Assembly (NCBI GenBank): GCA_009778535.1 | Contig: WRJP01000025.1 | Coordinates: 1 to 16,266 of the forward strand | Direction: 5' to 3' | Source of the DNA: Propionibacteriaceae bacterium | GTDB taxonomy: Bacteria > Actinomycetota > Actinomycetes > Propionibacteriales > Propionibacteriaceae | Length of the DNA stretch: 16,266 nt | Shown: positions 8,143 through 15,624 of the stretch, in pieces | How positions within the stretch are numbered: the first letter of the stretch is position 1 | Layout of the letters: each line of letters starts with the position of its first letter | Notes under the pieces: model-generated | Database searches by the model: none | Told to the model about the DNA's origin: nothing | What the model saw: the letters and a program-made list of their open reading frames with translations, nothing else | Translations under genes and position numbers: made by a program

Positions 8143-8165
8143 ATCCCGCGATTGACACGCGGGAT
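8143..8165. repeat. Perfect palindromic hairpin (REP-like)
   Basis: ATCCCGCG and CGCGGGAT are separated by seven bases, flanked by TGG on the left and GAC on the right. This shape (GATCCCGCG ... CGCGGGATGAC) is that of dispersed extragenic palindromes found in many bacteria. No other copy occurs in this window, so repeat status is an inference. Confidence 0.4.
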
Positions 8166-8280
8166 GACAAGAGAGGGCACTCAATCAGCAGGAGAGAAGT
8201 CGGCGGCAACCAGCAGGGTTGGGGCATTCACAGGAATCTCATAGCATTTGTACAACCGATTCTTTATGATGCGACGCAAG

Positions 8281-8323
8281 CTAGATCAAGTTGAAACTTA
8301 GAACTATGATTTGATCTAGGAGG
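8281..8323 (+). promoter_or_regulatory. 9-bp inverted repeat overlapping the htrA Shine-Dalgarno
   Basis: CTAGATCAA (8281-8289) is perfectly mirrored by TTGATCTAG (8311-8319), whose last bases are the first two of AGGAGG (8318-8323), the htrA ribosome-binding site 5 bases before the ATG. A TATGAT (-10-like, 8305-8310) lies between the arms and another at 8265-8270 lies before the left arm. It could be an operator across the promoter, or, if transcription starts upstream, an RNA hairpin that partly hides the ribosome-binding site. Confidence 0.5.
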
Positions 8324-8328
8324 AATGG

Positions 8329-10017
8329 ATGGACGAGTCTGCAAAAACCGTGAATTCAGGCGGAAAAGTGCCTGAATCCGCTTCGCAACCCCAAACTCCT
8401 GCTTGGCTCGCCACCGCGAGCAGCGAAGCGTACCCCCCGAACAACCCACAACCGTTCTTTACGCCTGAACTTCCGGCAACTGGCTACAACTCCAGCTATA
8501 ACCAAGCTGACGGGTATCAAACGGCTGCGCCACAAATCTCCCCGTGGGCACCGCCGGAATATCAAGCAGAACCAGAAAAATACTTCCCACCCATGCAGGC
8601 TCCGACTGCACCGTCGGCATCCGCACCAAGCCCAACCGCATGGAATACCAGAACGCCAGCCACTCCTCCAACCCAGCAAATCCCGACTAACTACCAACCC
8701 AGCCTGGGACAATATGCGGCACAATATCCGCCTGCCGGAACTTCTGGGTACTTTCCGAACCCCCAAGGGTACGTGCCCCACCCCGGCACACAAACGCAAT
8801 ACACATACCCCCACCCTGGTGCACAGCCGAATCCGTATCCGGCTTCCGGAGGCTACTACCGCTGGCCGCCGAGCGCTCCCACCACCACGACAGTAGAAAA
8901 ACCCGCACCGAAGAAACATGTGGGAAGAACCGTCATATCGCTTTTGCTGGCTTTCATGCTGGGTGCAGGCTCTTTTGCCGTAGGCGGCAGAATCATCTCT
9001 GAGTTCACCCCATCGACCAGCCGCGTCAATCCGAATCCCCCACAGAACCCCGTACCGAATCTTCCAGACCGGCCAAATCGCAACGACACTCAACCCGAAG
9101 CTCCAACCAGCAATGACATGCCGGTTGTGAACTCGTACTCGAAAGGAATAGTGTTCATCACCGGCTATTCGGCTGGGGCAGAAAGCGCCGGAACCGGAAT
9201 GATTTTAGAATCCACCGGAAAAGTGCTCACGAACTACCATGTGGTCGCCGGTACTGATTCACTCACTGTAAGAGTCGCTGACACCAATCAGACCTACACC
9301 GCCAACGTATTAGGATTCGACCCCATAAGAGACGTTGCTCTGCTCCAGCTAGACAATGCCAGCGGATTACAAACTATTACTATCGACTACAACAGGCTAC
9401 GGATAGGCGACGAAGTTGTGGTCGTTGGTAATGCTGGTGGTCGCGGTGAGTTAGTGCAGGCCAACGGCGAGGTGACGGGTTTGAATCACTCGCTCACCGT
9501 CTCCAGCGACTCTCCTTGGGGTGCTGAAGAAAACTTGACCGGCATGATCGAAAGCAACGCAAACGCTGAACCTGGCGACTCCGGAGGCCCGACGTTCAAC
9601 TCGGAATACGAAGTGATAGGGATAACCACAGCGGGTTCGATGAAAGATTCCATCTCATACTCAATCCCGATAGCTACCGCGTTGAAAATCGTGGAAACCA
9701 TCAACTCTGGCGTTGAGTCAGACACTGTGAGAATCGGTCCAGCCGGATACCTTGGTATCACCGTGGTTCCCGCCAGAGGAAACCGTATCGGGCGCCAAAT
9801 CCAAGATGTTGTGCCAAACGGACCAGCGGATAAGGCGGGCATGACTCCCGGGTCAACGCTAATCTCAGTCAACGATACTGAAATCCGCGGCGACACGAAT
9901 CTGGCAAATGTGATTCGCGCCTTAAAACCTGGCACCGAAGTCGAAATAATCTGGCTAGACCCGAGTGGTGCTCGGCACACCGCTTGGGTGGTTCTCGAAA
10001 GTTCGCCGGTGAATTGA
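8329..10017 (+). CDS. HtrA/DegP-like membrane-anchored serine protease with PDZ domain
   Basis: This is an S1C-family protease for quality control or regulated cleavage of envelope proteins. Of its 562 residues, 1-198 form a Pro/Tyr/Gln/Gly-rich, presumably disordered cytoplasmic tail. One membrane segment follows (about 199-220, VISLLLAFMLGAGSFAVGG) and then a short Pro/Asn-rich linker. The trypsin-like domain (about 265-462) has an intact triad: His304 in TNYHVV, Asp335 in RDVALL and Ser418 in GDSGGP. A PDZ domain (about 470-556; GYLGITV, PADKAGMTPG) closes the protein. The protease domain would therefore lie outside the membrane. The start at ATG 8329 is fixed by AGGAGG 5 bases upstream; ATG 8325 is out of frame. 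It is monocistronic by position. The palindrome over its ribosome-binding site suggests specific control. The family is certain; the choice among htrA, degP and pepD-like names is not. Confidence 0.93.
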   Translation: MDESAKTVNSGGKVPESASQPQTPAWLATASSEAYPPNNPQPFFTPELPATGYNSSYNQADGYQTAAPQISPWAPPEYQAEPEKYFPPMQAPTAPSASAPSPTAWNTRTPATPPTQQIPTNYQPSLGQYAAQYPPAGTSGYFPNPQGYVPHPGTQTQYTYPHPGAQPNPYPASGGYYRWPPSAPTTTTVEKPAPKKHVGRTVISLLLAFMLGAGSFAVGGRIISEFTPSTSRVNPNPPQNPVPNLPDRPNRNDTQPEAPTSNDMPVVNSYSKGIVFITGYSAGAESAGTGMILESTGKVLTNYHVVAGTDSLTVRVADTNQTYTANVLGFDPIRDVALLQLDNASGLQTITIDYNRLRIGDEVVVVGNAGGRGELVQANGEVTGLNHSLTVSSDSPWGAEENLTGMIESNANAEPGDSGGPTFNSEYEVIGITTAGSMKDSISYSIPIATALKIVETINSGVESDTVRIGPAGYLGITVVPARGNRIGRQIQDVVPNGPADKAGMTPGSTLISVNDTEIRGDTNLANVIRALKPGTEVEIIWLDPSGARHTAWVVLESSPVN

Positions 10018-10149
10018 AATAGCACCGTCAGGCAAGTGCAAGTTGAGGCATTTCTTCCCAAAGAGTAGGGTTTTTGATTCACGGAAGTGACATTCCGTAA
10101 AAAGTGGCTACCATCCACATAGTCAGAATCCATTGGGGAAAGAAGTACG
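10018..10149. other. htrA-topA intergenic region with a small inverted repeat
   Basis: A perfect 6-bp inverted repeat ACGGAA/TTCCGT with a 6-base loop lies at 10081-10098, just after GGGTTTTTG (10068-10075). The T-run precedes the hairpin rather than following it, so it is not an intrinsic terminator for htrA. It may be an operator in the topA promoter region. TACCAT (10109-10114) is a possible -10 without a clear -35. Confidence 0.3.
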
Positions 10150-12774
10150 GTGCCAAAAGCGAGTTCCCGTCGGCTTGTCATAGTTGAATCGCCAACGAAA
10201 GCGGCGAGCATAAGTAGGTTCTTGGGCAAGGACTATGTCGTAGTGTCCTCGGTGGGTCACATTCGAGACCTGCCGACAGGAGCTTCCGAGATTCCAGCCA
10301 AATACAAAGGCGAAAAGTGGGCGCGTACCGGAGTGAACATTGACGCCGATTTTGCCCCACTGTATGTGGTGTCCGCCGGGAAAAAAACAGTGCTACGTGA
10401 ACTCAAATCAGAGTTAGTAAACGCTGACGAACTCTACCTAGCCACTGACGAGGACCGTGAAGGTGAAGCGATCGCCTGGCATCTGCTAGCTGAGCTGAAA
10501 CCAAAAATCCCTTCAAAACGCATGGTGTTCCACGAGATCACCGAGGAAGCCATAAAAGCTGCCGTTGAGCAGACCCGCGAGTTGGACACCGACCTGGTGG
10601 ATGCACAAGAAACCCGCCGCATTCTCGACCGGCTCTACGGCTATGAAGTATCGCCGGTGCTTTGGAAGAAAATCATGCCGAAGCTATCGGCTGGTCGGGT
10701 TCAGTCGGTTGCTACCCGGCTGCTGGTAGATCGCGAGAAGGAGCGAATCGATTTCAGGTCTGCCGAATACTGTGATGTTGAAGCAGTGCTGGGAGCCGAA
10801 GCCGCTGAACCGCCGAAATTTGAAGCTAAAGTCGTGCAGTTCGGAGCAAACCGGATAGCGACTGGTAGAGATTTTGACTCGGTAGGAAAACTGACTAAAG
10901 AGAATTTGCTGCACCTGGATCAAGCAGGTGCACAACAGCTAGCCGATGCCCTGCCGCAGGCTAGCTTCACGGTTAGCAAAGTAGAAGCGAAGGCATATAC
11001 GCGCCGACCATACGCCCCCTTCCGCACGACGACACTACAACAAGAGGCAGGACGCAAACTCGGGTTCAGCGCACAACGCACCATGTCTGTTGCCCAAGAA
11101 CTATATGAGCGCGGGTTCATAACCTATATGCGTACCGACTCGGTGAACCTAGCAGATCAAGCAGTAGCGAGTGCCCGCAAACTTGTCAAAGAACTTTTTG
11201 GCAGCCAATTCTTACCCGCAAAACCCAGACAGTACGCGTCGAAAGTCAAGAATGCCCAAGAAGCGCATGAGGCGATTCGTCCGGCTGGCGACTTCCAACC
11301 CCCGAATCTGACCGGATTAAGCGGAGACCAGTTGCGGCTCTATGAGTTGATTTGGAAACGCACCATCGCCTCACAAATGAAGGATGCCGAAGGGCAAACC
11401 GTCTCAGTTTCTATTGCAGCTGCTTGGCGCGAAAAGTTTCCGATAGCCGACGTACACAACCAAACGTTTGAAGCTGATGCCGCAACAATCTCCGCAAGCG
11501 GAAGAACCCTCACCTTCACCGGGTTTTTGGCAGCCTACGTCGAGTCAGTCGAAGACGACCAGTCCAGCGACGACGAACAAGCTAGCCTGCCTGCTCTTAC
11601 GGTGGGACAGACGCTTAGCCCTGTGGAGTTCAAGGCGTTAGCGCACCAGACGAAACCGCCAGCCCGCTACACCGAACCCTCGCTGGTGGCCAAACTAGAG
11701 AACCTAGAGATTGGACGCCCGTCAACGTATGCGGCAATCATCCGCACCATCACCGCAAGGGATTACGTATTCAAAAAAGGGCAAGCCCTGATACCCACTT
11801 GGTTAGCTTTTGCGGTAACCAGATTGTTGGAGGAATACTTCCCGAAGTTGGTTGACTACCATTTCACCGCTTTGATGGAGGAGACGCTTGACGAAATCGC
11901 CAATGGGAACGCCTCGCGGTTGAAGGTGTTGACCGACTTCTACTTTGGCGACGGCGGCCTCAAAGAATTAGTGGGCGGATTCGGAGAAATAGATGCCCAA
12001 ATGGTTTCGCGGTTCCAGATCGACGAAGACACCGATCTGCGTGTGGGACGCTACGGCACCTATATTGAAAATAAGGGAGGGCAACGCGCCAACATTGATC
12101 CGGAGCTTCCCCCTGACGAGTTGACTTCAGCTCTGGCTAAGGAACTGCTAGATCGCCCGGTTGAGGAAGCGCGTGTGGTCGGAGTCATGCCCGATAGTGG
12201 AGATACCATCGTCGCAAAAGAAGGCCGCTTCGGGCCTTATGTGACGCAGGTGCTCCCCGATGACGCGCCGAAGTCGGCCAAACCCAAAACTGCATCACTG
12301 TTCAAATCTATGACCCCGCAATCGGTGACGTTGGAGCAGGCTCTGGCATTACTGAGTCTGCCCAGAGTTTTAGGAAAGGCGAGCGACGGCGAAGAAATCA
12401 CTGCCCAAAATGGTCGCTACGGGCCGTATCTGAAGAAAGGCAATGACTCACGTTCTTTAGAATCCGAGGAACAGATTTTCAGCATAACCTTGCCAGGAGC
12501 CGAGGCGATTTATGCACAGCCAAAGGTTAGAGGACGCAGTGCAGCGGCAGGCCCGCTGCGGGAACTTGGCGCTGACCCTGCCACTGGTAAACCTGTGGTC
12601 GTAAAAGATGGCCGGTTTGGACCGTATGTGACTGACGGCGAAACTAACGCAACGCTGCGCCGTACGGATTCGGTTTCGGAGCTGACCTTGGAGCGTGCCG
12701 CGGACTTGCTTGCTGAGAAACGCGCCCGTCCGCCGCGCCCGGCTCCGGCAAGACGAGCCAGAAAAGCTAAGTAG
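10150..12774 (+). CDS. topA: DNA topoisomerase I (type IA)
   Basis: TopA relaxes negative supercoils by single-strand passage and is usually essential in actinobacteria. Its 874 residues match actinobacterial enzymes. The Toprim domain is at about 7-125 with Glu13 (VIVESPTK) and the metal-binding DEDRE (Asp100, Asp102, Glu104). The central fold includes AGRVQSVATRLLVDRE, the active-site Tyr326 in RGFITYMRTDS, HEAIRP (372-377) and the conserved EPSLVAKLENLEIGRPSTYA segment (509-528). The C-terminus lacks zinc fingers; it has four GR(F/Y)GxY modules (633-638, 692-697, 755-760, 821-826) and a basic Pro/Arg/Lys tail, the actinobacterial arrangement for DNA binding and processivity. The start is GTG 10150, preceded by GGGGAAAGAAG. 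tmk begins 2 bases after the stop, so the genes are probably co-transcribed and translationally coupled. Confidence 0.97.
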   Translation: MPKASSRRLVIVESPTKAASISRFLGKDYVVVSSVGHIRDLPTGASEIPAKYKGEKWARTGVNIDADFAPLYVVSAGKKTVLRELKSELVNADELYLATDEDREGEAIAWHLLAELKPKIPSKRMVFHEITEEAIKAAVEQTRELDTDLVDAQETRRILDRLYGYEVSPVLWKKIMPKLSAGRVQSVATRLLVDREKERIDFRSAEYCDVEAVLGAEAAEPPKFEAKVVQFGANRIATGRDFDSVGKLTKENLLHLDQAGAQQLADALPQASFTVSKVEAKAYTRRPYAPFRTTTLQQEAGRKLGFSAQRTMSVAQELYERGFITYMRTDSVNLADQAVASARKLVKELFGSQFLPAKPRQYASKVKNAQEAHEAIRPAGDFQPPNLTGLSGDQLRLYELIWKRTIASQMKDAEGQTVSVSIAAAWREKFPIADVHNQTFEADAATISASGRTLTFTGFLAAYVESVEDDQSSDDEQASLPALTVGQTLSPVEFKALAHQTKPPARYTEPSLVAKLENLEIGRPSTYAAIIRTITARDYVFKKGQALIPTWLAFAVTRLLEEYFPKLVDYHFTALMEETLDEIANGNASRLKVLTDFYFGDGGLKELVGGFGEIDAQMVSRFQIDEDTDLRVGRYGTYIENKGGQRANIDPELPPDELTSALAKELLDRPVEEARVVGVMPDSGDTIVAKEGRFGPYVTQVLPDDAPKSAKPKTASLFKSMTPQSVTLEQALALLSLPRVLGKASDGEEITAQNGRYGPYLKKGNDSRSLESEEQIFSITLPGAEAIYAQPKVRGRSAAAGPLRELGADPATGKPVVVKDGRFGPYVTDGETNATLRRTDSVSELTLERAADLLAEKRARPPRPAPARRARKAK

Positions 12775-12776
12775 TC

Positions 12777-13409
12777 ATGACCGGAGTGTTCATCGTCTTT
12801 GAAGGCGGAGATGGAGTTGGTAAATCAACTCAGTCACAGCTATTGACATCTTGGCTCCAAGAGGAGGGTTATACAGTGGTGCAGACCTTTGAGCCTGGAG
12901 ATTCTGCTGTTGGCTCCAAGATCAGAGAAATCCTGCTCAGCCCCGAAACCGGAGAACTGGCTCCCCGTGCTGAAGCCTTGCTCTATGCCGCTGACAAAGC
13001 CGCACACTGTTCACAGGTGGTACTTCCAGCGCTTGAGCAGGGCAAGGTCGTCGTCTGTGACCGTTATATTGATTCTATGATCGCCTATCAGGGTGCGGGA
13101 CGAGTCCTGGACACTGCGGAAGTCGAACAGCTTGCACGCTGGGCGAGCGCCGATCTAGTCCCCGACCTGACTATCGTGCTTGATCTTGACGCAGACATCG
13201 CCATCTCGGGTTTGAGCGAGCTAGACAGGATAGAATCCGCAGGTTCCGCCTTCCACGCGCGCGTCAGACAACATTTTCTGCGGTTAGCGCAGCGTGACCC
13301 GCAGCGCTATCTTGTGATTCCCGCCCGACTTCCAATCGCAGAAAACGCCGCCCGGATTCAAGCCAGAGTCGCAGCCTTGCTCGCTGAGTGCCTCACTCTT
13401 GCCGATTGA
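12777..13409 (+). CDS. tmk: Thymidylate kinase
   Basis: Tmk phosphorylates dTMP to dTDP with ATP in dTTP synthesis, in the cytoplasm. The 210-residue length is normal. The P-loop FEGGDGVGKSTQ lies at residues 8-19 (Lys16), the DRY motif at 95-97 with the following SMIAYQGAGR, and a lid/adenine region with DRIE and FHARVR (about 141-165). The segment usually written TREPGG reads TFEPGD (37-42), so the common Arg is Phe here; this is a substitution to note, not evidence of inactivity because the rest is intact. ATG 12777 follows the topA stop after 2 bases and has little Shine-Dalgarno of its own, which supports coupling to topA. Grouping with topA and holB places nucleotide supply beside replication functions. 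Confidence 0.95.
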   Translation: MTGVFIVFEGGDGVGKSTQSQLLTSWLQEEGYTVVQTFEPGDSAVGSKIREILLSPETGELAPRAEALLYAADKAAHCSQVVLPALEQGKVVVCDRYIDSMIAYQGAGRVLDTAEVEQLARWASADLVPDLTIVLDLDADIAISGLSELDRIESAGSAFHARVRQHFLRLAQRDPQRYLVIPARLPIAENAARIQARVAALLAECLTLAD

Positions 13410-13491
13410 GTCCTCTCGCCCCGCTGGTTGCTGCCGGTCGCAGACCGGTGTATCCAAGGGTGGCGACAGTACTCATGGCTTCTGAAAGAAT

Positions 13492-14664
13492 ATGGCTATG
13501 AAAACGGCTCTGGACACCGGATGTGGAGTGTGGGCTGACCTGATCGGACAAGACCGGCTGGTAGCCCAACTGCGACGTGCAGCCGCCGGTGAAGATCATG
13601 CCATGACTCACGCCTGGCTGTTTGTCGGGCCTCCCGGCAGCGGCAGATCGAATGCTGCGCTTGCGTTTGCTGCCGCGCTGCAATGTCGTGACCAAGGCTG
13701 CGGAAGCTGTAGTAGCTGTATTGGGATACGTAATAACTCGCACCCCGACGTGAAGTTGGTACGTACCGAAAAACTATCGATCGGGGTAGACGAAGTACGC
13801 GATTTGGTACGTCAATCCGCGCTCACTCCAGCATTGGGCAGATACCAAATTCTAATCATTGAGGACGCCGACCGTGTAACAGAGCGCGGCGCAGACGCGT
13901 TATTGAAAAGCCTTGAAGAACCGACCCCTAGAACCCTCTGGATGCTTTGTGCTCCCACACCCGACGATGTAGTGCCCACTATCCGTTCGCGCTGCCGCAA
14001 AGCCACCTTGGTCACACCGCATCCAGCAGCGATCAGTCAACTGCTGCAAATACGGGATGGTATCGACCCCGCCACCGCAGATTTTGCGGCACGAGTAGCG
14101 CAGGGTCATATCGGACGAGCCAAATCGTTGGCATCAGACCCGCAGGCGCAGCAGCGACGTTTAGCTATTCTCGCCATACCATCCAAACTCAAGACCCTGA
14201 ACGCCTGCCTTGAAGCCGCGCAGGAATTGATTGATACGGCGAACGCGGAAGCCGCGGCGATCACCTCAAAAATTGATGCTGAAGAAATGAAACACTTGAC
14301 AGATACGCTGGGAGTAACTGCCGGAAAGACTCGTCCCAGACATGTGAGTGCCCTTTTCACGGATATGGAAGAACAGCAGAAGAAACGTTCGACCCGCGTG
14401 CAGCGCGATTGTTTAGATAGAGTACTGACCGAGTTCACTTCCTTCTATCGTGATGTGTTGATTCTCCAAACTGAAGGCCAGATTCGGTTGATAAATCAGG
14501 AATTTGCCGACTCCATGGACACATTGGCAAAGGCGACTAACCCGCAAGATACCATCGGAAAACTGGATTCCATCTTGACCTGCCGCAAGGAATTGATGTC
14601 CAACGTCTCACCGCAACTGGCTTTGGAATCCTTGCTGATCACGCTTGCAGGATTATCGTCATGA
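13492..14664 (+). CDS. holB: DNA polymerase III subunit delta' (clamp loader)
   Basis: This is the delta' subunit of the clamp-loader complex, which opens and loads the sliding clamp with the tau/gamma and delta subunits. Of 390 residues, the N-terminal AAA+ core shows IGQDRLVAQL (18-27), a modified Walker A GPPGSGRS (46-53, Arg in place of Lys), a four-Cys zinc site (Cys65, Cys70, Cys73, Cys76), a Walker B-like LIIEDADR (121-128), ALLKSLEEP (136-144) and the SRC motif (166-168). The Arg in Walker A fits delta' being a non-hydrolysing subunit. The remainder is helical, as expected for the lid and collar domains. An in-frame TGA at 13483 limits the start; ATG 13492 is the first, ATG 13498 is possible and the Shine-Dalgarno (GAAAG) is weak. 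It lies 82 bases after tmk; the gap contains a CCGGTC/GACCGG hairpin (13434-13448). Confidence 0.94.
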   Translation: MAMKTALDTGCGVWADLIGQDRLVAQLRRAAAGEDHAMTHAWLFVGPPGSGRSNAALAFAAALQCRDQGCGSCSSCIGIRNNSHPDVKLVRTEKLSIGVDEVRDLVRQSALTPALGRYQILIIEDADRVTERGADALLKSLEEPTPRTLWMLCAPTPDDVVPTIRSRCRKATLVTPHPAAISQLLQIRDGIDPATADFAARVAQGHIGRAKSLASDPQAQQRRLAILAIPSKLKTLNACLEAAQELIDTANAEAAAITSKIDAEEMKHLTDTLGVTAGKTRPRHVSALFTDMEEQQKKRSTRVQRDCLDRVLTEFTSFYRDVLILQTEGQIRLINQEFADSMDTLAKATNPQDTIGKLDSILTCRKELMSNVSPQLALESLLITLAGLSS

Positions 14665-14844
14665 ACCCAATACGCTGGCGAAAACGAAGTTTCCAATATA
14701 AAACGGAGGGGTAATTGGCTTTTTACGCCAATTTCGGTTCCATACCCATTTCAACAGTGGCAGGATTGTTTCCGTGTCGTAAAATCACCTGTTAGAGATC
14801 AATGGCACTATGTAGAGTGCTATGTCAGCAAGGAAGGACTTTTG
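14665..14844. other. holB-doxX intergenic region with hairpin and possible micro-ORF
   Basis: AATTGGC (14713-14719) and GCCAATT (14727-14733) form a perfect 7-bp stem with a 7-base loop, but the following TCGGTT is a poor T-run. GGAGGGG (14705-14711) is a strong Shine-Dalgarno-like sequence 5 bases (from its GGAGG) before a TTG that opens a 26-codon frame ending at 14795 (MAFYANFG...). GCACT/AGTGC (14804-14819) lies close to the next gene. None of these is established as functional. Confidence 0.35.
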
Positions 14845-15624
14845 ATGAGTGAAAATAACGGAAATAGCGAGTGGGCACCCGAAGATTGGGCGATGCCAGG
14901 TGAAGATACACCCCAACTCGCAGAAGATCAGAATCCGATAGCTGCGGAAGCGAAAATAGAGACCCCAGCTGAAGTCATATCGCAGACAAACGAAACTTTA
15001 GCGTCCGATTCTGGAATCTTCCGTGAGGACGTGACGACACAACTGCCGCTGTCAGCCGAAGAAGCCAACCTTGCCGCGGAGCGCTCTGCCCGAAAAGAAG
15101 CTCGGCAACAAGCTCTGGCAACCGCTCCGGTAATACCTCCTACACAGCAGCCGCCGGTTGTCGAAGCTCCCAAGCCTGTCAAGTCGTCAACTGATAAGTT
15201 CTTTGGCTCGTTGGGACTGTTCCTACTGCGCGCCGTGATCGCTGGGATTCTTGGAGTCCGAGCAGTGCATTGGCTTGCCGACGTTGATAGAGCGATGGGT
15301 ACGCTCACAAATACCATCATCCCTATCGAATGGCACGGCTTAACCGTACTTGCAGTCGGAATCTTGCAGTTAGTGATCGCTTTCTCCTTACTGCTGGGAT
15401 TACTCACCAGGGTCGCTGGTTTTGGACTCGCTGCGCTCATGGGTTGCGCCTTGGCATTCGTCATCTGGGGGCCATACAGCATTTTCCAAGATGAGCTATG
15501 GCCGGGGTTCCTTGGCGAGTTCGAGTTGATAATGGCATTAGTAGGAGCGTTGATTCTGTTTGTAGGTGCTGGCGGTTGGAGCCTTGATCGCGGGTTCCGC
15601 TCCAGACGTGCAGATGCGTCGTAG
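14845..15624 (+). CDS. DoxX-family membrane protein with acidic N-terminal tail
   Basis: This is a 259-residue membrane protein. Residues 1-115 are hydrophilic, rich in Glu/Ala/Pro and probably disordered in the cytoplasm. The C-terminal half has four hydrophobic segments (about 121-144, 165-187, 190-208, 225-244) with the pattern of DoxX-like proteins: LGLFLLRAVIAGILGVRAVHWL, then LLLGLLTRVAGFGLAALMGCALAFVIWG. DoxX proteins are poorly understood; in mycobacteria a member takes part in a membrane oxidoreductase complex involved in redox balance, but this cannot be transferred with confidence. Start: ATG 14845 has GGAAGG 7 bases upstream; the TTG at 14842 just before it would add one residue. 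The 3' end overlaps the start of the downstream hydrolase gene by 11 bases, so the two are probably co-transcribed. Confidence 0.85.
   Translation: MSENNGNSEWAPEDWAMPGEDTPQLAEDQNPIAAEAKIETPAEVISQTNETLASDSGIFREDVTTQLPLSAEEANLAAERSARKEARQQALATAPVIPPTQQPPVVEAPKPVKSSTDKFFGSLGLFLLRAVIAGILGVRAVHWLADVDRAMGTLTNTIIPIEWHGLTVLAVGILQLVIAFSLLLGLLTRVAGFGLAALMGCALAFVIWGPYSIFQDELWPGFLGEFELIMALVGALILFVGAGGWSLDRGFRSRRADAS

Larger units (their letters stand above)
7933..8328. other. 396-nt intergenic stretch with several inverted repeats, no supported gene
   Basis: Between purA and htrA no convincing plus-strand gene is visible. Several perfect inverted repeats occur: CCCC/GGGG (7940-7953), CGCC/GGCG near 7969-7979, GAGCC/GGCTC (8003-8015), CACGAG/CTCGTG (8024-8047), GACGG/CCGTC near 8073-8089 and ATCCCGCG/CGCGGGAT (8143-8165). 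None has a clean T-run, so no clear intrinsic terminator for purA is seen. On the minus strand a frame interrupted by one TGA runs from an ATG at 8100 and reads like protein (FCIYSW..., then AYGSYSTCENTHAKGDNLYL). It may be a decayed gene, a repeat element or a structured RNA. Confidence 0.5.

Noticed and set aside
7933..8328. tRNA, tmRNA, RNase P or SRP RNA in the purA-htrA gap
   Set aside because: I looked for T-arm, CCA, GGGTTCGA-type and other conserved core sequences and found none.
8356..9093. 245-codon minus-strand frame
   Set aside because: Antisense of the Pro/Tyr-rich HtrA tail; Arg/Gly/Cys-rich and without a ribosome-binding site.
10081..10098. Intrinsic terminator after htrA
   Set aside because: The 6-bp hairpin is followed by AAAAAG rather than T on the plus strand, and by GAATC on the minus strand; it is kept only as a possible operator.
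9486..10229. 247-codon minus-strand frame across the htrA end
   Set aside because: Shadow of htrA coding sequence; it runs across the topA start and has no family features.
14928..15482. 184-codon minus-strand frame
   Set aside because: Antisense of the DoxX-like gene; no signal, no domain, and the sense strand has coherent membrane segments.
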